Made by a program: the position numbers and the translations under genes. Positions 19,201 through 27,765 of a DNA stretch of 64,000 bases are shown here, in pieces (within the stretch, counting starts at the first letter, position 1; each line of letters starts with the position of its first letter). Source of the stretch: Candidatus Sumerlaeota bacterium. Lineage in GTDB: Bacteria; Sumerlaeota; Sumerlaeia; Sumerlaeales; Sumerlaeaceae. The notes under the pieces were generated by a model, which worked only from the letters and a program-made list of their open reading frames with translations, did not search any database and had not been told where the DNA came from. The stretch is from NCBI GenBank assembly GCA_017161655.1, contig JADFCV010000001.1:62001-126000 (forward strand), in the 5' to 3' direction.

Positions 19201-19840
19201 TTGTTGGATTCTTTGTATAAGTGTCTCGCTGAAGCCAGTTGTTTCCGCCCAGAGTATTGTATTTTTCCGGATTTGCTGCCGCCTCCACTCGCCCCGGCCA
19301 GCCTGATGGGTTCGTGGGATCAAGCACGTTGATGTCAAGTCTCTCGGGTGCTATTCCAAACCGTGTCGTGAATGCGCGTTGGAATTTCTCAACGCTTTCG
19401 GCAGCGCGTGGCCCCATAGGAATCATATCCTTATCGCTTTTCCCGGGAATATAGCCAGGGTTCGTGAAGCGGTTTCCTAAGGAGCCCACTGGGACCACAT
19501 GCGTGACCCCTGAAGGATCACTGCGAACCACATCACGCCAGGCTTGGTGCGTCATGTCGACAATGGTCTCGTCTATTTCACGGGTCAGCTTCGAGAATTC
19601 TGGGGTCATCGTCCCGGTTCCGAGTTTTTGCGCCACATGATGTTTGAATTGGTCGTAGTTCTTCAGAATCTGCTGCAGGGCAGCATCCTTAGCTTGTGGA
19701 GTACTGGCGTTCTTGTAAGCTGATAAAATGGACTCAACGTCGGCGGCACCAACGCACGCTAGCGTCATGCTGACCCACATCAAAAAAGTCGAAGCCACTT
19801 TTGCAGAGAAACATGCCAAAGGTGAAGACTGGTGCCTCAT
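13262..19840 (-). CDS. Giant secreted multidomain protein (2192 aa), function unknown
   Basis: Not recognised as one family. After a signal peptide (hydrophobic residues about 14-32), residues about 112-175 carry VPVGSLGNRF, KSDKD and RLDINV. These resemble the Gly-Ser, Asp-x-Asp and third Asp of nucleotidyltransferase folds (S120, D136, D138, D169), although the spacing between the first two is long. An alpha-helical part follows, with a Gly/Ala-rich hydrophobic stretch at about 455-535. A Cys-containing domain comes next, then a FecR-like beta domain (about 895-1035, TDFLVTHLGETTTVAVLEGR). Two concanavalin/DUF1349-like sandwiches (about 1085-1280 and 1297-1467) lead to a beta-propeller-like part (about 1495-1780). 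The end is a Pro/Ser/Thr linker, a LamG-like domain (about 1847-2020), a small beta domain and a coiled coil. It is downstream of a membrane-protein gene with a 65-base gap. A cell-surface or polymorphic-toxin-like role is possible but unproven. Confidence 0.8.
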   Translation of the reverse strand: MRHQSSPLACFSAKVASTFLMWVSMTLACVGAADVESILSAYKNASTPQAKDAALQQILKNYDQFKHHVAQKLGTGTMTPEFSKLTREIDETIVDMTHQAWRDVVRSDPSGVTHVVPVGSLGNRFTNPGYIPGKSDKDMIPMGPRAAESVEKFQRAFTTRFGIAPERLDINVLDPTNPSGWPGRVEAAANPEKYNTLGGNNWLQRDTYTKNPTIWKLDPTTGKVQEAQFQSLFPKGAEPPPLTARDAAGYFSDNTRFRNELASKYSDPAELILKQSKYDLRNAAAYGLAGGKFTAEERALMEAAALARNGKLDEAIRRYATAIGADAGTEAGKQAAMKAYLDGMNSLTEKIGNKVVATHLDEIARAGKKSGALIAELGGVLNNLPPGIRQNVVKELSKDVSKANTLRLAEQVANTLAKDVFIKKAFDEAAQKLFGKPYEKLTPAEKLLVHNAGEESASALSTFGKGVGVTLTAAAILVSMQQAYASESATRGTAIGVGAGIGRGILDLIQLGYPPLVAAELAGRAAALGITAGIDSYKTDVLDKLYEQYKRTGNIDDVLNDAEFQKYFPGGLRVFRNELREAAAREGKNLTEAQLDQAIRDYFINRQEIEKQTKKIERDLEWAKAFVNSRHIPLVPGADSDTANSRLSEQELEQALAGLLLAKMNFEQMLRSAGVPFTKQDILNLLFLYYRGTPDQLTEALNKLYRNVGKTYPPSPKTSRKPKTTTQLSDGKTSAPGTTNKSAVKILHSKYGTVARGPQSQGNCSPGVLLSGGGSFHEKPVDAPCDPPISLGSTEVSCGGELSVVVDVDKQVPLTWSLHNNNTAVSVFYEPRISGKLGRREGLGVACGGPPDGDCSITLTLPGPGKLSAQADAPRGAGPLSGSCFQQSFQARVALTKAFNVVPADQQTELHPGDRLRTEPHSGSRVVLATSQGERLVIGKGENEVRLTKTSSGEEQLVVEKGGYGSTLRYTRPQNPQAGERTKSLSIRDGGYTLRPNGTDFLVTHLGETTTVAVLEGRVEVRADDQFTTTVEAGMGLDLKQRRTNSLTDEARDALTLDGLSPDEILLQPENQPELNVGACFSDGKILPDWFVLDQGADTKITSGDTSDTLFFVVPPGNELNRREVTLPLLLHAVTGDFDLEGTVDVTTTATDNAMALLMVHQPGGYLGFHEQEREKETYAAHFLSFGGLQLVNNRWELTSLEGEGKRPNFETSPTAVRLRLTRRGNVWKSFASVDDGVTWHLTKRMVVDANATVYAGWGFQRAAYDSLAGVPATFELRDVRLTGSPSQNLPVKEWESNALAGEASATEEGLVATVVTDQPGAARVESAYPLTGDFDLVAEYEILAWRNARYETSSFCFYVCDISYQNFAYVGRIGVLNEQERLHTDLRQDGGWNRGYQWVENADRTGKIRIRRVGNEISSYFWDLDHWERLDKGFRGGWDSPAYMGLMVSNESEGGLPANASVRIRLLETQQKEVVAESSAPSPDEIQLEPIPSLKISEIQTPDNWDVAAIDLPFDIGAMFPAKEAGAYVFSSDRKLARLAKVTQSLQITDVWTTDLLAGVNRKAGLERPESFWIIVDGWWEGGNRHSGLYKMDRDGRWISQVDAVALGDLSAVMGIGDNRLFLADFARGGIYEYQPPVNKLETLVEGADDLRGVVSLALDSSRNILLATTAKSYGAPQSGLCRMDLRQRPLQPRKIFVAGRETEDFTGVVWDKTTPDPDDVLVAVTAQNSIWRVNLNSGKAEVVVRGMPTIAALRWSGDTLWALCTPRTVVQFRPSIPAGAGATQSPSQASMQPQMTPDLPRRDGSRERTPVSVPTPLPTRQTTGGPSSPLESPAPPSSGEPKRFVFRSPQDSVRLLDSYPTSDIVLMFTLSWTKAGSIFDTIGIDAAPTGSWTIQVEPTGHLTFSVYSPKVASSVRISNGWHVLRSSTPLPKQTPVIVRIIHVPSGSTQILFDDEVVAEANIPVSLSGESVYLGDYPPDKHWSPRYQTDRGFVGWLEIHQMGKYTQQIKTPEIKLTPYAEPVGSMGKKQIPPPKENGLQAFAGRWEIIQEEPTRDEKEFIVLRLVDGKIVGKGGRNEDLLEFDEFVRGDLKGRVVPREGTSPLPVTASVQKNGTELVLKIAPPASEFVIVRAKKVRTNDAGAQQVNELRKRLEEARELYRLAIEKGSDEDIKEAQRAVKEIESELQRVHE

Positions 19841-19905
19841 GGGGGGCTCCTCCCGTTTGCCTATTTAGTATGTCGATGCCTGATAGATGACAATAAGATA
19901 TCATG

Positions 19906-21153
19906 TTAGCCAATGGCTGGAATCGAGGGGAGGCTTACGAGACCCCAGAGTGCAACTCCAAGACCAATGACCCCAAGGATATGCCTTATCACGACGGCAC
20001 GCCTGTTCGAGTTAGATTCTGCAATGTCCGTGCCGCTAGCTTCAAGTTCTTCTAAGAAACGCTTTTGTGCTTTTCCTTCAGAGAGATTGTTAATCACCGT
20101 GATGCCATGGGATTCAAACCATAAAAACAGTTGTCCCAGCGGGACGAGGTACTCGAGAGCAATGGGGATGTTTTCGCCTCTCTTTGTTCGTAAAGTCAGA
20201 ACGTTCTCTGAGCGGCTCGCTGCAAGAAGCAAAGGGCCTGCCGACCGTGGTCGCAGGACAGAAACCACGAAAAAGAGCCGTTGTAGCCAACTGGGGCACT
20301 TTCGTTCATCAATGCTCGCACCCTGCAAATCTTCAGCGGCAATGTCGCGCTGTTTACCCCATCGTCTTAGAATCAATTTCGAGGGAGCAAGTACCAGCGA
20401 AAAGGACGCTGAGTGAGCTGCAATACCCCAGATAATCCAGGCAGGCAGACTAAAAAACAGCGAGACAATCGTGAGTGCACGGTAAGTTTCATTATTTGTG
20501 CCCCGCTCAATCCACCCGTTAGCAAGAGGGACAGCGAGACTCAGAAAGTAAAACACTCCGCCAAGGATCGTTCCGACGAACAATGGCCCCACAACACTTG
20601 CCCCGCGAGTGTAGCGAAGCTGGTTTGCAGCTCGGGTCTTCCATGGGATAAGCCAGAATGCGGCCCAGCCGACCCCGAAAAGCACAACACTCCATGGCCG
20701 CAAAGGGCGAGCTAGGCAGGCAGGGGCGAAGTCCTGAATGTGAGAAAGAGACGCCCGGTTGATACCCAAAACACGGGTGCTTCTTGTGTCGCTAAATCCA
20801 AGATAGCGAACGCTGTCCACAGCCATACGGTCACATTTAAGCTCCACAAAAAGTGGATCGCGCGCTCGCAGATAAAGGTTCGCTGGTGCTTTATCTTTAC
20901 TACGCCTGGCCTCCCATCTCGATCCCACCTGCGGATGGCGAAGCTCGCCATAAAGCTCCGTGAGTTTCTCGTGGAGCGGGAAAGAAGAGTCCACCATTTC
21001 CACTTTGCCAGAAGTTTGAAGAGCAAGGCGCTTCTCATCGCGTGGAAGGAAAACTCGGGCAAGCGTGACATCAATGAATGCCAGCGACCACAGACCTGAA
21101 AAAAGACATACCCCCCACACTATCAATCGAGAAATGTCGTTCACTGCACCCAC
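19906..21153 (-). CDS. Membrane protein of unknown function, partner of the giant protein
   Basis: A 415-residue protein without a clear family. Hydrophobic helices are seen at about residues 9-33, 152-170, 188-212, 226-256 and 389-410. Between helices 1 and 2 lies a soluble region of about 110 residues. Between helices 4 and 5 is another of about 130 residues that reads as beta strands (SFSLVLAPSKLILRRWG...VLTLRTKRGENIPI), a little like a bacterial PH-type domain. The stop is 65 bases ahead of the 2192-residue gene on the same strand, so the two are probably co-transcribed. A role in anchoring or exporting that protein is possible (inference). Confidence 0.7.
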   Translation of the reverse strand: MGAVNDISRLIVWGVCLFSGLWSLAFIDVTLARVFLPRDEKRLALQTSGKVEMVDSSFPLHEKLTELYGELRHPQVGSRWEARRSKDKAPANLYLRARDPLFVELKCDRMAVDSVRYLGFSDTRSTRVLGINRASLSHIQDFAPACLARPLRPWSVVLFGVGWAAFWLIPWKTRAANQLRYTRGASVVGPLFVGTILGGVFYFLSLAVPLANGWIERGTNNETYRALTIVSLFFSLPAWIIWGIAAHSASFSLVLAPSKLILRRWGKQRDIAAEDLQGASIDERKCPSWLQRLFFVVSVLRPRSAGPLLLAASRSENVLTLRTKRGENIPIALEYLVPLGQLFLWFESHGITVINNLSEGKAQKRFLEELEASGTDIAESNSNRRAVVIRHILGVIGLGVALWGLVSLPSIPAIG

Positions 21154-21348
21154 TCCGCGGAGATGCTTATATCTGACAGCTTATATCTTTTCCCTTCGAC
21201 GAATCATTGGCAAGGCAATAGCGTCCTTTCCCAAAGATCATTTATTGACACGCTTACATGTTCATCCTACGTCGATCCCAGGTAATAGACGCTACAGTGC
21301 CTGTCACACTGTAGGCCCTATTCACTTTCACCGCGGAGGCTCAGTACT

Positions 21349-23130
21349 GTGCATTTAGGATTCATAGATTGGGCGGTCGTTGTTGCTTATTTTGCGATAT
21401 CACTAGGGATTGGCCTCTACTTCTCCAAACGTGCGGGAAAGAGCATCGAAGAGTTTTTCGTCTCTGCTCGCTCGTTGCCGTGGTGGATAGCCGGCACATC
21501 GATGGTAGCCACCACTTTCGCTGCGGATACTCCACTCGCCGTGACGGGTCTTGTGATTAAGAAGGGGCTTGCTGGGAACTGGCTCTGGTGGGCGTTTGCC
21601 GTTGGCGGTATGCTCACGGTGTTCCTTTACGCTCGCTTATGGCGCAGAGCTGAGGTGCTGACGGATGTTGAACTCATCGAGCTGCGTTATGGCGGCAAGC
21701 TTGCAGCTTTCCTACGTGGCTTTCGAGCAGTGTATCTCGCTCTTCCAATCAACTCGATCATCATCGCGTGGGTGAACTTCGCGATGCTAAAAATCCTCAA
21801 GGTCACCTTAGTTGGGGAGGCCATCAGTGATTGGACTTTGCTTGCAATTATGCTTAGCATCACGGGGCTCTATACAATGCTGTCCGGCATGTGGGGCGTG
21901 GCAATCACGGATGTGATTCAGTTTGTCCTCGCCATGTCGGGCTGCATTGCCCTTGCGGTCTTAGCAGTGCGGGATGTTGGCGGTGTGCAATCGTTGCATC
22001 AGCAGATTGCCAGCGTCGCCGAAGGCGGAGAGCACGCCCTTCGCTTTGTCCCTGATTTTTCAGCCCAGAGTTGGCTCAGTCCGACCCTATTCCTTAGTTA
22101 CATCCTCGTCATGTGGTGGGCATCCTGGTATCCGGGGGCAGAGCCGGGTGGAGGCGGCTATATTGTGCAACGTATGGCCTCCTGCAAAGATGAGCGCCAT
22201 TCACTCCTGGCGACCCTGTGGTTTCAAATCGCCCACTATTGTTTGCGGCCGTGGCCGTGGATACTCGTGGGATTTGTGGCTCTCGTGAAGTACCCGGAGT
22301 TGCGCACTGCGGCAGATGCGGGGGAGGGATACCCCCGTGTTATGAAAGACGTCTTGCCGGAGGGGATGCGCGGCCTCCTTCTCACCGCGTTCTTTGCGGC
22401 CTATATGTCAACTCTTTCCACCCAGATCAATTGGGGAGCCTCGTACCTTGTGAACGATGTCTATAAGAGGTTCTTTGTAAAATCTGCTTCGGACAAGCAC
22501 TACGCTTGGGTCTCGCGCGCCGCCTCCGTTATCATCTTGCTGTGCGGCGCTTATGCCACCCAGTTTGTTGAGTCCGTAGATCAGGCCTGGAAACTTCTCC
22601 TTGCGCTTGGGGGAGGAACGGGCGCCGTCTTTCTCCTGCGTTGGTATTGGTGGCGAATCAACGCCGCAGCGGAGATTGCCGCTATGGTCGCTTCGTTCAC
22701 GCTGTTTGTCCTGATCCGTAGTCTTGGCCTCGCAAACAGCCCCGGTTCTTTCCTCGCCGTGGAAGAGTATCAAACAATCACAATCGCGCTTTTGACCATC
22801 CTTGTCTGGCTCATAGTCATGTATAGCACTCCCCCCGAATCGCAAAAAACTCTTGTCAGCTTTTACTCGAAAGTGCGGCCAGCCAGCTTTGGGTGGCGAC
22901 CGATTCGCCAAATCATGCCCGAGGTGAAGACCGATGATTCAATCTTCATCCCATCGCTTTTGGCCGCCGGGCTTGGCGTCGCTGTGATCTACACGATTTT
23001 GCCTGCCACCGGCGCGGTGATTTTCGGACAATTCGGCAAGGCAGCTGGGCTGTTCACCATCGCCATTGCATGCATCGCAGGATTGATCTTACTTCTCCGT
23101 CGAATAGGGTGGAAACGGATCGTAGAATAA
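21349..23130 (+). CDS. Sodium/solute symporter (SSS family)
   Basis: A 593-residue permease with about 13-14 membrane helices. It matches the SSS fold from the start: FIDWAVVVAYFAISLGIGLYF, then RSLPWWIAGTSMVATTFAADTPL (helix 1-2 region that forms the sodium and substrate sites), LTDVELIELRYG and FFAAYMSTLSTQINWGASYLVND. The start is GTG at 21349 with GCGGAGG 9 bases ahead. Members bring in sugars, amino acids, nucleosides or other small molecules with Na+. The substrate cannot be read from sequence. The next gene, 22 bases on, encodes a TIM-barrel-like protein of possible carbohydrate relevance, so a sugar-like substrate is a fair guess. Confidence 0.92.
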   Translation: MHLGFIDWAVVVAYFAISLGIGLYFSKRAGKSIEEFFVSARSLPWWIAGTSMVATTFAADTPLAVTGLVIKKGLAGNWLWWAFAVGGMLTVFLYARLWRRAEVLTDVELIELRYGGKLAAFLRGFRAVYLALPINSIIIAWVNFAMLKILKVTLVGEAISDWTLLAIMLSITGLYTMLSGMWGVAITDVIQFVLAMSGCIALAVLAVRDVGGVQSLHQQIASVAEGGEHALRFVPDFSAQSWLSPTLFLSYILVMWWASWYPGAEPGGGGYIVQRMASCKDERHSLLATLWFQIAHYCLRPWPWILVGFVALVKYPELRTAADAGEGYPRVMKDVLPEGMRGLLLTAFFAAYMSTLSTQINWGASYLVNDVYKRFFVKSASDKHYAWVSRAASVIILLCGAYATQFVESVDQAWKLLLALGGGTGAVFLLRWYWWRINAAAEIAAMVASFTLFVLIRSLGLANSPGSFLAVEEYQTITIALLTILVWLIVMYSTPPESQKTLVSFYSKVRPASFGWRPIRQIMPEVKTDDSIFIPSLLAAGLGVAVIYTILPATGAVIFGQFGKAAGLFTIAIACIAGLILLLRRIGWKRIVE

Positions 23131-23152
23131 AAAACGGGGCGATTTCTGCCAC

Positions 23153-24466
23153 ATGACTGTTGCTCTCTATAGCTCGGTTGCTCCCCCCTTGCGCGCACTT
23201 CTGGTCACACCAGAGGAGCTGGAACAGCCAGGGCTATGCATTGAACGGGCAAAAGAAGCGTGCGCGAACACTCTCGCAGTCATCACGTATGCTCATGGCC
23301 ACACATTCTTTCCCTCAGCTGTTCGCGAAGACTTTGGCCTTCCCCCCTTGGCGCCACGTTTTTCACCTGCGAGCTGGGAAGCATTGGTGGAGGAAGCACT
23401 TGAGGAGCAGCTAGGCCTCATCGCGGTGGTAGACGTCTTATCTGCAGGCTCGCTAGCGAATCCTTTTTTGCGCTTTCCTTTTCCTCGGCGGTTCCGTCAG
23501 TGGCTTGCCAAAGAGGCTTCGGGCAAAACAGTTGTTAGCGATGAAGAACGTCGCGATTGCTGGTTGGAACCGTGGAATTCGAAGGTGCGTAATTACCTTG
23601 CTTTGCTTCTTGCCGAACTGTGTCAGTCATATCCCATCGATGCCTTATGGGTTCGTGGATGGCATTTTCCGCCATCGATTGAGTCGCGCGTGGTCTTACC
23701 GAATTTCGATAATCTCATAAAGCTGCCCCCTCCAGAGGGCGAAGAGGAAGACGATCTCGAGGCCGAGCTTAATGAGCCCCCGTACGACTCAATATCACCC
23801 GATCCTTACGAAGAGGCGATCGCACGTTTGGTGCGCGCGCTTCGCAGTCGTTCCCGACGTGGCGCGGCTTTCCCACCGCTGATCTTGGATGCGAATCTCG
23901 ATAGTTGGAAGCGTGCGCATAAACTCGTCGACTGCGGTCTTGCAGAGGGGATTTACCTCGCATCAGGAGTGGCCCACGAACTAATCAAAGACATTGGGAC
24001 ACGCACGCGTGGGGTTCTTTGGCTGGGCTGGGAGGATGATGAAACAAGCTCCAGCCCCGAGGATTTATCCCTGCTGGCCGCAGCAACCGGAGTGATCATT
24101 CCCGCAGAGAGAAGCGGCCTACTCTCAAGCATTGCAGAAAGAGAAAAAGTGATTACTAGCACCGAGATTCCCGAGTTTTCGCGCGACGCATGCTGGTCGG
24201 CTGTGTGTGAAGGGATGCTCTCCGCCTCGCGTTCTCTCAGGCTCTTCAAGAATTCTGCGGATGAATTCGAGGCGATCTTCTCTCGGCCGGATTTCGATAC
24301 TTCTCTTCTACCAACTCTGGAAGTTGCCGCCGAAGAAACTGCAAAGTGGCTTGAAGCGCATACCCTTCCAGAGTTGGATAGAGAAAGTCAGAACGTCTCA
24401 CGATTTCTGGCCTACTTACGCCTTCTTCTGGATTTTTACGCTTTCGGCCCGCCGTCTACAGAGTGA
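23153..24466 (+). CDS. Putative GHL10/DUF187-like TIM-barrel protein
   Basis: A 437-residue soluble protein with no signal peptide. Its order of motifs recalls the glycosyl-hydrolase-like GHL10 (DUF187) family: a helix with [41 protein letters not shown], a [20 protein letters not shown] step (compare NP-x-VR-x-YL in that family), then [10 protein letters not shown] where the family has a DGI-H strand. The expected catalytic acids are not certain: the DGIHLDD-like strand ends in RGWHF here. An acidic insert sits at about 192-206. It follows the symporter by 22 bases and overlaps gatA by 11 bases end to end. A sugar-related role is inference; it could be a non-catalytic relative. Confidence 0.6.
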   Translation: MTVALYSSVAPPLRALLVTPEELEQPGLCIERAKEACANTLAVITYAHGHTFFPSAVREDFGLPPLAPRFSPASWEALVEEALEEQLGLIAVVDVLSAGSLANPFLRFPFPRRFRQWLAKEASGKTVVSDEERRDCWLEPWNSKVRNYLALLLAELCQSYPIDALWVRGWHFPPSIESRVVLPNFDNLIKLPPPEGEEEDDLEAELNEPPYDSISPDPYEEAIARLVRALRSRSRRGAAFPPLILDANLDSWKRAHKLVDCGLAEGIYLASGVAHELIKDIGTRTRGVLWLGWEDDETSSSPEDLSLLAAATGVIIPAERSGLLSSIAEREKVITSTEIPEFSRDACWSAVCEGMLSASRSLRLFKNSADEFEAIFSRPDFDTSLLPTLEVAAEETAKWLEAHTLPELDRESQNVSRFLAYLRLLLDFYAFGPPSTE

Positions 24467-25928
24467 CGTACTGCGCACGTTGTCGGTGCCATTCCGTCGC
24501 CTGCTCGTAGGCGTAAGCCACTCTAAACAAACGGCCCTCTTCGAAAGCGGGGGCAATGAGCTGAAGGCCAATCGGAAGCTTCGACTGGCTTACGCCGCAC
24601 GGCACAGAGATCCCACAGATACCTGCCAAATTCACAGAGATCGTGAAAATATCGCTCAGGTACATCTCCAGCGGATTTGCCGTTTTTTCTCCCAGGCGAA
24701 AGGCCGGGGTGGGAGTTGTTGGACCAGCAATGACATCGCACTTTTCAAAAGCTTGGTCGAAATCGCGTTTGATGAGCGTGCGCACTTTGAGAGCTTTAAG
24801 ATAATAGGCGTCGTAATAGCCCGCACTCAGCGCATAGGTGCCCAGCATAATTCGCCTTTTGACCTCTGTACCAAATCCCGCACTTCGGGTGCGCGAGAAC
24901 ATATCAATGATGTTATCAGCATCCACACGAAGACCATATTTTACCCCGTCATATCGCGCCAAGTTCGAACTCGCTTCTGCCGTCGCGCATAGGTAGTAAG
25001 TGGCGACCGCATAAGGTGAATGAGGAAGCGACACCTCTGTGATTTCTGCTCCGAGCTTTTCCAGTTCTCCAATGGCGGCACGCACAGAACCTTCGACTTC
25101 AGGATCGAGTCCCTCACCAAAGAACTCTTTCGGAAGTCCCACACGCACTCCCCGAAGATCTCTGCCGAGAAATTTTGTATAGTCGGGGCATTCCACGTCT
25201 GCACTGGTCGAATCCATAGGATCATGGCCAGCCAGTTCATTGAGGAGAAGGGCCGCATCTGTGACGTCTTTTGTGATGGGGCCAATTTGATCTAGTGAAG
25301 AAGCGAATGCTACCAGCCCGTAGCGCGACACAAGTCCGTAGGTTGGTTTCAAGCCCACCACGCCACAGAAGGCGGCAGGCTGGCGAATTGAGCCACCTGT
25401 GTCACTGCCGGTTGCGACAATCGCCATGTCCGCAGCAATAGCAGCCGCGCTACCTCCGCTTGATCCTCCAGGAATTCGCGAAAGATCCCACGGATTCAAA
25501 GTCGGCTTGATTCCGGAATTTTCCGTCGAGGAGCCCATGGCGAATTCGTCCATGTTTGTTTTGCCGACAAACACGGCCTTTTTCTCACGGAGTCTTGCGA
25601 CCGTTGTGGCATCGTAAGGCGGGACAAAATTCCCCAGAATTTTCGAAGCGCAAGTCGTCAGCGTACCTCGCGTGCACATGTTGTCTTTGATGGCCACGGG
25701 GATCCCCGTGAGCTGGCTCGGTGCTTCGCCTTTGGCCAGAAGCTCATCAGCCTCTTTGGCCATTTGCAGAGCTTCGTCGCCTGTCACGCTAATGTATGCC
25801 TGGACCTTCGGCTCAATTTCAGCGATCCGTGTCAGAACGGCACGCGTGATTTCGTAGCTCGAGACCTCGCGTCGGCGCAAGAGTTCCGCGAGTTCATGTG
25901 CTGTTAGACGGAAAAGTTCCATCGTCAC
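24456..25928 (-). CDS. gatA: Aspartyl/glutamyl-tRNA amidotransferase subunit A
   Basis: A 490-residue amidase-signature enzyme that frees ammonia from glutamine and passes it to GatB for conversion of Glu-tRNA(Gln) or Asp-tRNA(Asn). The Ser-cisSer-Lys triad is complete: Lys81 in VAIKDN, Ser156 in PGGSSGGSA and nucleophile Ser180 in [14 protein letters not shown]. The C-terminal part keeps PTTPTPAF and PIGLQLI typical of GatA. gatC lies about 12 kb away in this window and gatB is not seen, so the three subunits are not in one operon. Confidence 0.97.
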   Translation of the reverse strand: MTMELFRLTAHELAELLRRREVSSYEITRAVLTRIAEIEPKVQAYISVTGDEALQMAKEADELLAKGEAPSQLTGIPVAIKDNMCTRGTLTTCASKILGNFVPPYDATTVARLREKKAVFVGKTNMDEFAMGSSTENSGIKPTLNPWDLSRIPGGSSGGSAAAIAADMAIVATGSDTGGSIRQPAAFCGVVGLKPTYGLVSRYGLVAFASSLDQIGPITKDVTDAALLLNELAGHDPMDSTSADVECPDYTKFLGRDLRGVRVGLPKEFFGEGLDPEVEGSVRAAIGELEKLGAEITEVSLPHSPYAVATYYLCATAEASSNLARYDGVKYGLRVDADNIIDMFSRTRSAGFGTEVKRRIMLGTYALSAGYYDAYYLKALKVRTLIKRDFDQAFEKCDVIAGPTTPTPAFRLGEKTANPLEMYLSDIFTISVNLAGICGISVPCGVSQSKLPIGLQLIAPAFEEGRLFRVAYAYEQATEWHRQRAQYVTL

Positions 25929-25988
25929 CTCATGTCCACAAGTCAGAATCTAATTCTATGTTCGAGGGCTGTGACCGCATTTCAACGT

Positions 25989-26564
25989 TCAACGTTGCTG
26001 CGAGGACCACTGAGTTTCGTAAAGCTTGTCCTTGTGTCGTTCCTCGTGCTCAAGTAGCAATTCTTTCCATTCGATTCCCGGGCGGAATCCGCCAAGCCCC
26101 CCATCCTGCTTCACTACGCGGTGGCATGGAACGAAGATGGCCAGCGGATTTACTTTCAAGGCTCCTCCAACTGCTCGCACTGCATACGGGTTCCCCATCC
26201 GCACCGCTACCCACCAGTAACTCCGCACTTGTCCGTAAGGAATCTGGCGAGTCGCCTGCCAAACCTGCCTTTGAAAATCTGTTCCCTCAGGCATGAGAGT
26301 GAGTTCAAAGCGCAGACGCCTTCCCTCAAAGTACTCTGTCAATTGTTCAGCAGCCTCCTCGAGCAATCGCCATGCAATTTGCGGACCTGTTTCTTCCAGC
26401 TCATTCTCATGCAAGACTTCCGAATCTCCAATTCGGCAGGCGACCAAGCCTTGCTCGTTGGCAACAAGCGTGAGCGGAACCGAAGTCTCGCCAACCTTGA
26501 AGACATATCTGCGTTTCACCGTTGGCAACGGCCGATACTCGAGAAATTCTTTTTGCATTGGCAC
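25989..26564 (-). CDS. ogt: Methylated-DNA--protein-cysteine methyltransferase
   Basis: A 191-residue suicide repair protein that takes the methyl group from O6-methylguanine onto its own cysteine. The active site PCHRV is present (Cys147), with the helix-turn-helix arginine region GTDFQRQVWQATRQIPYG before it and the Asn hinge region AVGGALKVNP. The N-terminal half is the degenerate RNase-H-like domain common to Ogt/Ada-C proteins. It is transcribed away from rfbB and 60 bases upstream of gatA on the same strand. Confidence 0.93.
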   Translation of the reverse strand: MPMQKEFLEYRPLPTVKRRYVFKVGETSVPLTLVANEQGLVACRIGDSEVLHENELEETGPQIAWRLLEEAAEQLTEYFEGRRLRFELTLMPEGTDFQRQVWQATRQIPYGQVRSYWWVAVRMGNPYAVRAVGGALKVNPLAIFVPCHRVVKQDGGLGGFRPGIEWKELLLEHEERHKDKLYETQWSSQQR

Positions 26565-26638
26565 CGCCTCTTAGGTGGTTTTGGCATAGTAGCTACGAAA
26601 CAGGATAGGCGACATCATTCTTTATAACGGGGACTGCG

Positions 26639-27661
26639 ATGAAACTTCTCGTGACCGGTGGCTGCGGTTTCATTGGAACAAACTTTATACGGGCTCACCT
26701 GCGCGAAAAGCCAGAGGATTTTATTGTTAACATTGATCTCTTGACCTACGCAGGCAATCCAGAAAACCTTCGCGACGTCGAGAGTCAGCCCAACTACCTT
26801 TTCGTTCACGGCGATATTGCCGATGCGACACTGATCGACGAGCTATTCCGCACGCATCGTTTTGACGCTGTCGTCAATTTTGCTGCTGAGTCGCACGTGG
26901 ATCGCTCGATCGAAACACCTCACGTCTTTCTGCGCACCAATGTGCTTGGGACCCAAACACTTCTCGACGCAGCACGTCGTCATGGCATTCAGCGTTTTGT
27001 TCAGATCTCCACAGATGAAGTTTATGGAAGTCTCGGCCCCACTGGAGCATTCAAGGAAACAACACCTCTTGCTCCACGCAGTCCATATTCTGCCAGCAAA
27101 GCTGCGGCTGATCACCTGGCGTTAGCATATTATCATACTTATAAATTGCCTGTGTTGATTACGCGTTGCTCAAACAACTACGGTCCGTATCAGTACCCGG
27201 AGAAGCTCTTGCCCCTGTCGATCATCAATGTTCTCCACGATCGCGAAATCCCAGTTTACGGCGATGGAATGCAACGGCGCGAATGGCTACACGTTTCTGA
27301 TCACTGCCGGGGGATTGAACTTGTTCTCGAAAAAGGGAGAGAGGGCGAGGTTTACAATATCGGTGGAGTTAATGAACGCCCGAACATTGAAGTGCTGAAA
27401 CTCCTCTTAGAAATACTCAACAAGCCGACCTCGTTGCTGTGCCATGTTGAGGATCGCCCTGGCCATGACCGCCGCTATGCTATCGACTCTACAAAAATCC
27501 GCACAGAGCTTGGATGGGAGCCGCTGGTGTCTTTTGAAGAGGGACTTGCGTCCACGGTACGCTGGTACCTCGAAAATAGATCCTGGTGGGAACGAATCAT
27601 TAGCGGCGAGTTCCGAAACTATTATGAACGCATGTACGGCAACAGGAAGAAGCTAAGCTAG
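26639..27661 (+). CDS. rfbB: dTDP-glucose 4,6-dehydratase
   Basis: A 340-residue extended short-chain dehydrogenase, normal length. It makes dTDP-4-keto-6-deoxyglucose for surface sugars such as rhamnose. Seen are the NAD site VTGGCGFIGTNF (Gly7, Gly10, Gly13), the specific ISTDEVYGSLG segment with catalytic Asp-Glu, YSASKAAAD with Tyr and Lys, and TRCSNNYGPYQYPEKLLPL. The other rml genes are not nearby, so the pathway must be completed from elsewhere. GGGGA precedes the ATG. Confidence 0.96.
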   Translation: MKLLVTGGCGFIGTNFIRAHLREKPEDFIVNIDLLTYAGNPENLRDVESQPNYLFVHGDIADATLIDELFRTHRFDAVVNFAAESHVDRSIETPHVFLRTNVLGTQTLLDAARRHGIQRFVQISTDEVYGSLGPTGAFKETTPLAPRSPYSASKAAADHLALAYYHTYKLPVLITRCSNNYGPYQYPEKLLPLSIINVLHDREIPVYGDGMQRREWLHVSDHCRGIELVLEKGREGEVYNIGGVNERPNIEVLKLLLEILNKPTSLLCHVEDRPGHDRRYAIDSTKIRTELGWEPLVSFEEGLASTVRWYLENRSWWERIISGEFRNYYERMYGNRKKLS

Positions 27662-27672
27662 TGGCAACAAGT

Positions 27673-27692
27673 TGTGCTTGCGCACGTTTTTT
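27673..27692 (+). terminator. Possible weak terminator after rfbB
   Basis: GTGC-TTGC-GCAC followed by GTTTTTT comes 12 bases after the rfbB stop. The stem is only 4-5 base pairs. A looser GTGGCA/TGCCAC pair encloses it. The T-run is good, the stem is weak. Confidence 0.4.
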
Positions 27693-27765
27693 AAGCTGCC
27701 ACGCAGAGCGCGACCACTAGCTCATCTCCTGACTCCGCAAGCGTGGCCCTTTCCCAGAATAGTGT

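Noticed and set aside
21245-21274. TTGACA upstream of the symporter as a sigma-70 promoter
   Set aside because: The minus-35 box is perfect but no fair minus-10 box lies 16-18 bases on (TACGTC only).
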